A stretch of DNA of 12,295 nt from WYEN01 sp049976205 (GTDB lineage: Archaea; Thermoproteota; Thermoprotei_A; Sulfolobales; AG1), in the NCBI GenBank assembly GCA_049976205.1, contig JBMFIR010000041.1, forward strand, positions 1 through 12,295. The letters run 5' to 3'. Below, piece after piece: positions 6,698 through 12,295 of the stretch. Numbering within the stretch: the stretch's first letter is position 1; each line of letters starts with the position of its first letter. The translations under genes and the position numbers were made by a program. Below the pieces are notes generated by a model that was not told the origin of the DNA, ran no database searches, and was given only the letters and a program-made list of their open reading frames with translations.

Positions 6698-8144
6698 GAG
6701 TGATAAGTTAGGAAGAGCATTGATCGCTCCTTATCCTCTTAGAAAAATTGAGGCTATCTTGTCAAAAGAGGGATTTAAGACATGGGTTGTATCCCCTGAA
6801 CATATTTCTCAGGTTCTTAAGAGAGAAGGTGCTTATGTGGTAGGTGTCTCAACACATGATCCGTTGGGGATAGAGCCTGTGAGTCTTAAGTTATCAATGA
6901 TATTTGGGGGTGGAGAGACTTGGACGGCTAAGTTCTTTAGAGAATTAATTGAGAAAATATCTATATTGAAGAGATCTATGGGTTTCAAAATATTAATTGG
7001 TGGACCGGGCGCTTGGCAACTTATTAATGACTCAAGATATGATTCAATTGATGTAATTTTTATTGGTGAGGCTGAGAGAACTCTCCCAAAAATCATCGAG
7101 AAAATTATTTCAGGTGAGGAGATCCCTCGGGTGATTAGAGGTGAGACTCCCTCTATAGAAGAGATCCCCCCAATAATAAATCCCGCTAGATTAGGCGAGG
7201 TTCAGATAACAAGAGGTTGTCCAAGAGGTTGTTGGTTTTGCTCTGTCACTCCTGAAACCTTCAGATCTTTTCCTCTAGAGATAATCAAGAGAGAAATAGA
7301 GATCAATTTAAAACACGGTATAAGAAGAGTAGAGTTTTTAACAGACGATCTCTTGCTATACGGATCAGAAAAATTAAGAGTGAATCACGACGCCCTAGTA
7401 AAACTATTCACAGAGACCATGAGGATGGGTGCTGAAGGTATATGGTTCCCTCATATATCAGCTGCCCCCGTGAGAGAGTCTCCGAAGACGATCAAGGCAA
7501 TCTCTGAGATAGCCGGGTATAATAGAGACAGAGTAGTTTCACCTGTTGTAGGCTTAGAAACAGGTAGCGTTAAGATACTCAAAAAATATATGAGAGCTAA
7601 AGTTTACCCATGGAGGCCTGAGGAGTGGAGAGATATGATCATAGACGCGACAATTATCATGAATGATAATTATATCTACCCATGCTACACAATGACTATT
7701 GGCTACCCGGAGGAAACAGATCAAGACGTCGAAGAAAGCATAAAACTAGTTGAGAGTATAATAGATCATGGTTTTAAAGCATGGATCTTTCCACTACCTC
7801 TTGTGCCCATAGCTACAACTAGAATAAGAGATTATCCTCTACCAACAATTGAGAGACTCCCCCGCAGGTACTGGGATCTTCTATATATTTCATGGAGATA
7901 TAATTTGAGAATAACAAGAGAATTAATACCTAATTTAACAGCTGGTGTAAAGAGTAGACTCGTAAAGAAAATTATTCCCCATATGATAGATAAAGTATTT
8001 AGCAGCATTGAATGGATTTTTAAGGAACTTAAAGAGACGAAAGGTTTGAGGAGCCTAGAGTTCTCCACAATAAATCTTGATAATATATCTGGTTTAATAA
8101 GATCAATATATTGGTTAATTAAAATATCCTTCAGAAGAACCTGA
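6651..8144 (+). CDS. radical SAM protein, COG1032-like (main part after frameshift)
   Basis: Iron-sulfur radical SAM enzyme of unknown substrate. The 4Fe-4S motif is TRGCPRGCWFCSV with C190, C194 and C197 (numbering from TTG 6651). Upstream is a Rossmann-like, B12-binding-type region with VVGVSTHDPLGIEP (63-76), IFGGGETWTAKFF (84-96), ILIGGPGAWQL (114-124) and DVIFIGEAE (134-142). I see no cobalamin-binding D-x-H-x-x-G, so B12 use is doubtful. The barrel continues with EFLTDDLLLYG and VVGLETGS. The TTG at 6651 is only the first start codon in this frame; its first ~10 residues (MSRGSSWITF) are an out-of-frame reading of the real N-terminus, which starts at GTG 6536. True coding in this frame begins about 6684. 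It converges with hyuB (12-base gap). Confidence 0.88.
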   Translation: MSRGSSWITFFTPYVKSDKLGRALIAPYPLRKIEAILSKEGFKTWVVSPEHISQVLKREGAYVVGVSTHDPLGIEPVSLKLSMIFGGGETWTAKFFRELIEKISILKRSMGFKILIGGPGAWQLINDSRYDSIDVIFIGEAERTLPKIIEKIISGEEIPRVIRGETPSIEEIPPIINPARLGEVQITRGCPRGCWFCSVTPETFRSFPLEIIKREIEINLKHGIRRVEFLTDDLLLYGSEKLRVNHDALVKLFTETMRMGAEGIWFPHISAAPVRESPKTIKAISEIAGYNRDRVVSPVVGLETGSVKILKKYMRAKVYPWRPEEWRDMIIDATIIMNDNYIYPCYTMTIGYPEETDQDVEESIKLVESIIDHGFKAWIFPLPLVPIATTRIRDYPLPTIERLPRRYWDLLYISWRYNLRITRELIPNLTAGVKSRLVKKIIPHMIDKVFSSIEWIFKELKETKGLRSLEFSTINLDNISGLIRSIYWLIKISFRRT

Positions 8145-8156
8145 GAATATATGTGG

Positions 8157-9752
8157 TTAGAGCCTAGGACTCTTCTTACTGAGAATCTTGTTAATCTCCG
8201 ATCCTATACCTCCTCCTCCAGGGGTCTCTATAATTACTTCATCTCCTTCATAGATCTCTATTGAGAATTTAGAGGGCATCTCAATTACTTCTCCACTGGA
8301 TCTCCGGATCCTTACTTTCCCAGGTGCTCCTGATCCTCCTCCCCATAGACCCCATGGAGAATGGCGGAATCTTTCTGCTAAGACAGATAATTTCGCTGAT
8401 CCTTCTAATAATATAAAGCTTCGAACTATGCCATCTCCACCTCTGTAAAGACCCTCACCACCGCTACCTTCTCTAATCATGTATCTAGTGTAGAGAAGTG
8501 GATAAGATCTCTCCGCAATCTCAATAGGTGTATTAAGAGTATTAGTCATATTAACATGTACACCTGAGACACCATTTTTACCCGGCCTGGCTCCTGTGCC
8601 TCCTCCGATGGTCTCGTAGTAGCTCCAGTAGCTACCATCTCTACGTAAGCCACCGATCATCACATTCATCATGGTTCCTGAACCCGCTGCTGGGACTTTA
8701 TCTGGTAGTGCCTTAGCTAATGCTTTGAATATTACATCAACTATTCTCTGACTCGTCTCTACATTCCCACCAGATACTGGGAGAGGCTTCTTTGGATTAA
8801 GTATTGTCCCCTCAGGAGCAATCACTTCAAGCAACTCATAGAATCCTTCATTAACAAATACTTCTTTTCCCATAAGAGCTCTTATTGCGAAAGAAGATGC
8901 CGAGAAAGTCACGCCATAAACGGCATTCACGGGTGCTTGAATATTCTCGGAGGAGCCTGTGAAATCAATTTTTATTTTCTCACTCAGTATCTCGACACGA
9001 GCTCTTATAACAAGATCCTTGTCACCATACTCTAGATAATCCTCAGCCTCGTACACCCCTCTCGGCCACTCACTTATGTACTTCAGAGAGAGCTGTTTAG
9101 AGTAGTCAATCGCTCTACTCCAGGCTTCGGCTACAGTTGTTAAACCGTATTTATTGATTAATGAAGTGATCATCTCAATACCTCTTATATTAGCGGCTAT
9201 TTGAGCACTTAAGTCACCAACCGCGATCCTTGGGTTCTTAAAGTTCTCAGCAAGTAATCTCATGATCTCTCTATCAACAGATCCTTTTTTGAGGAGTTTG
9301 ATTGGTGGGATAATAACACCTTCTTCATAAATAGTTTTAGCCTCAGGATTCATACTACCAGGCACAGGACCTCCGACATCTACATGATGAGCTTTATTTA
9401 CTGCATACCCCACTAACTTGTTATTATAATATATAGGTGCTAGAAGCATTAGATCATTTAAGTGAGTACCTGATATATAGGGATCATTGACTAGCACCAT
9501 GTCACCTTTCTCAAGAACAATATTTTCTTTATCAATCCACTTCAGTAGATTAGCCACGCCCACTCTAAATGATCCTAAGTGAACAGGTATATGCTCTGCT
9601 TGCGCAATTATTCTACCTCTCTCATCAACTATTGCACAGCTATGATCCATTCTCTCCCTAATATTAGGTGAGAAAGCAGATCTCTTTAAAGCAACACCCA
9701 TTTCCTCAGTAATATATATCGTGGCTCTAGCAATAATTTCCCAAGAAACCAT
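8157..9752 (-). CDS. hyuB: hydantoinase B / oxoprolinase subunit, HyuB type
   Basis: Partner subunit of an ATP-dependent hydantoinase/5-oxoprolinase-type amidohydrolase; with HyuA it would open cyclic amides such as hydantoins or 5-oxoproline. In numbering from ATG 9809 it shows SAFSPNIRERMDHSCAIVD (44-62), AEHIPVHLGSF (71-81), NDPYISGTHLNDLMLLAPIY (108-127), HHVDVGGPVPGSM (141-153), GGNVETSQRIVD (337-348), GSGTMMN, GSGGEGLYRGGDG and the C-terminal TPGGGGIG. The frame can be opened back to 9809, overlapping hyuA by 52 bases, but ATG 9752 is preferred: it follows GGAGAGAAGGTG by 6 bases, lies 5 bases after the hyuA stop, and gives the usual family beginning (MVSWEIIARATIYI). GTG 9761 (GTGA overlap with the hyuA stop) is another option. 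Length from 9752 is 531 residues, normal. Cytoplasmic. Confidence 0.95.
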   Translation of the reverse strand: MVSWEIIARATIYITEEMGVALKRSAFSPNIRERMDHSCAIVDERGRIIAQAEHIPVHLGSFRVGVANLLKWIDKENIVLEKGDMVLVNDPYISGTHLNDLMLLAPIYYNNKLVGYAVNKAHHVDVGGPVPGSMNPEAKTIYEEGVIIPPIKLLKKGSVDREIMRLLAENFKNPRIAVGDLSAQIAANIRGIEMITSLINKYGLTTVAEAWSRAIDYSKQLSLKYISEWPRGVYEAEDYLEYGDKDLVIRARVEILSEKIKIDFTGSSENIQAPVNAVYGVTFSASSFAIRALMGKEVFVNEGFYELLEVIAPEGTILNPKKPLPVSGGNVETSQRIVDVIFKALAKALPDKVPAAGSGTMMNVMIGGLRRDGSYWSYYETIGGGTGARPGKNGVSGVHVNMTNTLNTPIEIAERSYPLLYTRYMIREGSGGEGLYRGGDGIVRSFILLEGSAKLSVLAERFRHSPWGLWGGGSGAPGKVRIRRSSGEVIEMPSKFSIEIYEGDEVIIETPGGGGIGSEINKILSKKSPRL

Positions 9753-9757
9753 TTGTT

Positions 9758-11746
9758 TCACCTTCTCTCCATATGTATTTCTCCATAGGATCCCACGCGA
9801 CCTATCCATCCTTGAGGAATAATAGTTGTTGAACTCATCTCCTCAATAATTGCTGGTCCCTCAATAATCTGATTAATCCCGAGATCATCTCTATAATACA
9901 CGTAGGCTCTGACCCATTCTCCTAATAAATACGCTCTCCTAGACCCCCTAGGCGAAACTCTCTCAGAAGATCTCTTGATAATCTTAGTTAAACTACTAAT
10001 ATCAATATGTCTCTTCTTCACACCAAATACTCTTATAGTCACGATCTCTACATCCTCCTCCAAAATAAATCCATATGCTCTATAATGTCTCTCGTTAAAA
10101 TCTCTCCTTATTCTATCTATATCGGCTGGTTTAGAAACTGGAATAGTAAGCTCCCATCCCTGCCCTAGGTATCTTACATCAGCGTATCTCAAGAAGTAAT
10201 CTACTGAACCGATCCTGTTAATAATTCTTTTCTCCAGTAGCTGATACTCTCTCTCAAGATCCCTCGGAAAAGAAGACCTAACCTCAAATCTCTGATCTGC
10301 TAGTAGTAGTCCTAGAGCACTGAAGTTACCTGGCTGAGGAGGAATAATAATTCTTCTTATGCCCAGCTCCTCAGCGATCTCAGAAGCATGTTGAGGACCT
10401 GCTCCACCAAATGCCACTAAAGTGAACTCTGAGGGATCTAAACCTCTTTCTATGGTCACGAGCCTAATTGCTCTAGCCATCTCTAGATTAGCTAATTCCA
10501 CAGCCTCCGCAGAGACCTCCTCCGGATCCCCTAGTCTCCTTAGGGCTTTCTCAGCAAGTTCTCTGCTCAACGTGAGTAATCCACCCGCTAATTTCTCAGG
10601 GATCCTCCCTAGGTATAGATTCGCATCTGTTATCGTGGGATCAGCTCCACCCCTACCGTAGCATGCGGGACCAGGATCAGCACCAGCGCTTAAGGGACCT
10701 ATTCTGAGAGCACCTACCTCATCTCTCCAAATAATTGTTCCGCCACCAGCTGAGACTTCTGAGAGATCTATGAAGGGGAATCTTATGGGATACCCCGATC
10801 CCTTAGTAATTCTCCCGTAGTGAGCTTCTCCACCAACCTCATACTCAGTAGTTATACTTATCTCATAATCAACAACGGTTCCAGCCTTAGCAGTTGTGCC
10901 ACCCATATCAAAACTAATTATCTTCGCGATATTCAGTGCCTTAGAGAACTCCGCTGAGGCAATAACACCAGCCGCAGGACCACTCTCAATTAATTGAACG
11001 GGTCTCTCCACGGCCTCTGAATCATCTATTAACCCACCTGAACTAGACATGATAAAGAATCTCTGGACACGATACTCCTCAAAAAGCTTCTTTAAAGCAT
11101 CAATATATCTCGCCACAAGAGGCATTAAAACAGCATTTACAACAGTTGTTGATGTTCTCTCATACTCCCTCGGCTCAGGAGCCACCTTATGAGAAGAAGA
11201 TATGTATTTAATATACTTCTTGAGGTAACCCTCGATCTTCTCTTCATTAGATGGATTAATATATGAGTGAAGCAGTGAGATAGCGACACTAACAACATTT
11301 TCATCAACTAAGCTCTTGGCTAAGCGAGTAAGTTCATTATCATCAGGCTCTCTAACAACTCTGCCCCAAGCATCAACACGCTCATTAATTTCGAAGCGAA
11401 GTTCTCTAGGAACAAATTGTTTTGGCTTATCGAAGAATAAGTCGTAGAGCCTAGGTCTATTCTGTCTACCGATCTCAATCACGTCTCTGAAACCCTTCGT
11501 GGTCACAAGAGCTGTCTTAGGGATCTCGAGACCAATTTGACCAAAAACAGCGTTGGTAGCCACAGTAGTTGCGTGAACAACTTCAATAATCTCATTATCT
11601 CTTAATAGTCTCAACACCTCAGACACTGCTTTCTCAGGTTCTCTGGGAGTAGACGAGACCTTGAAGAAATTAATTAAGCCATCTTCTCTCAAAACAACAA
11701 CATCAGTGAAGGTCCCACCAATATCAATTGAAACATAAGCTCTCAA
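9758..11746 (-). CDS. hyuA: hydantoinase A / oxoprolinase ATPase subunit, HyuA type
   Basis: ATP-using subunit of the HyuAB enzyme, with an actin-like ATPase fold. In numbering from GTG 11755 (665 residues): DIGGTFTDVVVL (11-22), HATTVATNAVFG (61-72), TTKGFRDVIEIGRQNRPRLY (85-104), ESGPAAGVIASAEF (257-270), the second phosphate motif SFDMGGTTAKAG (281-292), SAGGGTIIW (335-343), SAGADPGPACYGRGGADPTI (366-385) and FGGAGPQHASEIAEELGI (449-466). All key motifs are intact. GTG 11755 lies inside a strong ribosome site (GAGGAG at 11760-11755, followed by TGAT), so TTG 11746, eight bases after GAGGAG, is the better start and gives MRAYVSIDIGG, the usual beginning. It is the first gene of a two-gene operon with hyuB. 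The specific substrate (hydantoin, N-methylhydantoin, 5-oxoproline or other) cannot be told from sequence by eye. Confidence 0.95.
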   Translation of the reverse strand: MRAYVSIDIGGTFTDVVVLREDGLINFFKVSSTPREPEKAVSEVLRLLRDNEIIEVVHATTVATNAVFGQIGLEIPKTALVTTKGFRDVIEIGRQNRPRLYDLFFDKPKQFVPRELRFEINERVDAWGRVVREPDDNELTRLAKSLVDENVVSVAISLLHSYINPSNEEKIEGYLKKYIKYISSSHKVAPEPREYERTSTTVVNAVLMPLVARYIDALKKLFEEYRVQRFFIMSSSGGLIDDSEAVERPVQLIESGPAAGVIASAEFSKALNIAKIISFDMGGTTAKAGTVVDYEISITTEYEVGGEAHYGRITKGSGYPIRFPFIDLSEVSAGGGTIIWRDEVGALRIGPLSAGADPGPACYGRGGADPTITDANLYLGRIPEKLAGGLLTLSRELAEKALRRLGDPEEVSAEAVELANLEMARAIRLVTIERGLDPSEFTLVAFGGAGPQHASEIAEELGIRRIIIPPQPGNFSALGLLLADQRFEVRSSFPRDLEREYQLLEKRIINRIGSVDYFLRYADVRYLGQGWELTIPVSKPADIDRIRRDFNERHYRAYGFILEEDVEIVTIRVFGVKKRHIDISSLTKIIKRSSERVSPRGSRRAYLLGEWVRAYVYYRDDLGINQIIEGPAIIEEMSSTTIIPQGWIGRVGSYGEIHMERR
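9759..9770 (-). promoter_or_regulatory. ribosome binding site for hyuB
   Basis: GGAGAGAAGGTG ends 6 bases before ATG 9752 and spans the end of hyuA. It decides the hyuB start in favour of 9752 over 9809 and indicates coupling to hyuA translation. Confidence 0.6.
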
Positions 11747-11750
11747 GAAG

Positions 11751-11760
11751 ATCACTCCTC
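11751..11760 (-). promoter_or_regulatory. ribosome binding site for hyuA
   Basis: GAGGAGTGAT closely matches the complement of the archaeal 16S rRNA 3' end (AGGAGGTGAT). Its GAGGAG is 8 bases before TTG 11746 and covers GTG 11755, which favours the TTG as the start. Confidence 0.65.
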
Positions 11761-11802
11761 AAGCACGGCTCATAGATACTACTCAATAACCTAATTTTCA
11801 CT

Positions 11803-11815
11803 GCGAAATATATTG
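11803..11815. promoter_or_regulatory. shared TATA-like element between hyuA and the HTH frame
   Basis: AATATATT (11807-11814) is a perfect palindrome and reads as a TATA box on either strand. On the minus strand it predicts a hyuA transcript from near 11783, with a leader of about 35 bases. On the plus strand it predicts a transcript start near 11837, exactly where the startless HTH frame opens. Confidence 0.4.
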
Positions 11816-11835
11816 TTATGTATCGACACTAGTAA

Positions 11836-12057
11836 ATCAATATCTCTAGAGACCCTGTCATAGCTAAATTAACACTTAAGCAATTACTTGCTCTAATAGC
11901 AGCATATGAATATGACTACTTTAATTATCCCAAAAATATTGATCTATCAGAGCTCAAACAGATCCTCGGCATCAAACCCTCTACATTAAATGAGATTCTT
12001 AGAAGAGCAATTAAAAAAGTAGTTCGGGAATATATTCCTGGCAGGTATATTGAGTAA
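11836..12057 (+). pseudogene. HTH_10 (bacterio-opsin activator type) DNA-binding domain without start codon
   Basis: An open stretch of 73 codons from after TAA 11833-11835 to TAA 12055-12057. It reads RDPVIAKLTLKQLLALIAA, YEYDYFNYPKNIDLSELKQI and LGIKPSTLNEILRRAIKK, the typical HTH_10 layout: LT-x-x-Q helix, Y-x-x-GYF-x-YP-like turn (here EYDYFNYP), L-x-x-LGI-x-x-STL-x-E-x-LRRA recognition helix. Such domains normally end proteins of about 200 residues; here the N-terminal sensor part is missing and no ATG, GTG or TTG precedes the domain in frame. It could be a decayed regulator, a stand-alone HTH starting at an unusual codon (ATC or ATA), or a gene broken by an indel; in frame 2 a TTG at 11813 runs to TAG 11861-11863 and could supply a start. 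The domain assignment is confident; whether it is expressed is not. Confidence 0.7.
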
Positions 12058-12207
12058 CTCAGGTGTAATAGTATCACACATTAATACAGTTTTAAGCATT
12101 TAAATCAATGATAATCTTTGTGAGTATTAGGGTCTTAATTAATTTACTCTATTAGATCGACCAGAAAATTTAAATAAGTTATAATCGTGTATTGTGATGA
12201 ACTCTAT
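12058..12207. other. intergenic region
   Basis: AT-rich sequence between the HTH frame and the last gene. It holds a second TTTAAAT at 12099-12105 and the TATA-like box at 12166-12178. No convincing small gene or RNA was seen. Confidence 0.5.
12166..12178 (+). promoter_or_regulatory. TATA-like promoter of the last gene
   Basis: AAATTTAAATAAG is a good match to an archaeal BRE/TATA arrangement, about 36 bases before ATG 12208, predicting a transcript start near 12199 and a very short leader. Confidence 0.5.
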
Positions 12208-12295
12208 ATGAGTGAGACTATTAACTATTTCATAGTGAATAGATCTGCGGAAGATGTTATGAAGCACTTAAGTGATTTTAGTAATATCTTCATTC
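12208..12295 (+). CDS. start of an unidentified protein (cut by window end)
   Basis: ATG at 12208 opens a frame that stays open to the last base: 29 codons, reading MSETINYFIVNRSAEDVMKH then LSDFSNIFI. The strand-then-helix pattern with V-N-R-S-A-E-D-V-M-x-x-L-S-D resembles the beginning of SRPBCC/CoxG-like ligand-binding domains, but 29 residues are too few to claim it. Support for a real gene is the TATA-like box upstream and the ATG start. A weak ribosome site (GTGAT at 12194-12198) lies 9 bases before the start. Confidence 0.6.
   Translation, partial: MSETINYFIVNRSAEDVMKHLSDFSNIFI

Noticed and set aside
6833..7096. 87-codon minus-strand frame inside the radical SAM gene
   Set aside because: Lies fully opposite conserved radical SAM coding sequence and shows no family features; a shadow.
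7832..8068. 78-codon minus-strand frame at the radical SAM 3' end
   Set aside because: Opposite the C-terminal coding part; hydrophobicity arises from the antisense reading.
10422..10661. 79-codon plus-strand frame within hyuA
   Set aside because: Ser/Ala-rich antisense of conserved hyuA motifs (FGGAGPQHA region); a shadow.
12119..12154. GTG-started 11-codon frame after a TTTAAAT box
   Set aside because: Too short and without any supporting composition or ribosome site.

Overview
The window looks like a piece of an AT-rich, probably hyperthermophilic, archaeal chromosome of the Thermoproteota (crenarchaeal) type. Arg is mostly AGA/AGG, Ile is often ATA, TTG and GTG starts are common, and TATA-like boxes sit about 25-30 bases before several genes. 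Gene content fits: archaemetzincin, a DppC-type permease with a large ectodomain, a HyuA/HyuB pair, an HTH_10-type domain and an archaeal COG1032-type radical SAM protein. I cannot name the genus with confidence.

Layout. Positions 1-1973 (+) hold the end of a DppB-type and a complete DppC-type permease of a peptide/oligosaccharide ABC importer, followed by a 60-residue two-helix membrane protein (1988-2170) and an MFS transporter (2190-3383). Convergent to these, on the minus strand, lie an overlapping pair (an unrecognised protein at 3932-4351, then archaemetzincin at 3394-3939) and, upstream of them, an MscS-type channel (4580 to about 5524). Divergent from the channel is a VTT/DedA-like membrane protein (+, ending 6368). 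A radical SAM gene (+, about 6536-8144) converges on a large minus-strand hyuA-hyuB operon (8157-11746). The right end (11756-12295) carries an HTH_10 domain with no start codon and the first 29 codons of another gene.

The ABC permeases would import peptides or sugars. HyuAB is an ATP-dependent hydantoinase/oxoprolinase-type enzyme of unknown exact substrate. The HTH domain reads away from hyuA across a shared promoter region, so a link to hyuAB regulation is possible but unproven.

The most notable observations are three reading-frame anomalies. (1) The radical SAM gene is split by a one-base shift at a T6 run (6677-6682); its conserved N-terminus is in another frame. (2) The gene upstream of archaemetzincin has about 43 more coding-looking codons in frame, back to about 4480, with no usual start codon. 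(3) The HTH domain at 11836-12057 is open but has no ATG/GTG/TTG before it. These may be sequence errors, real decay, recoding or unusual initiation. I also found a possible 26-residue small gene on the minus strand (6387-6467), and I prefer shorter starts for hyuA, hyuB, the MscS gene and the VTT gene. I saw no rRNA, tRNA, CRISPR array or insertion sequence. No exotic multi-gene system is evident.
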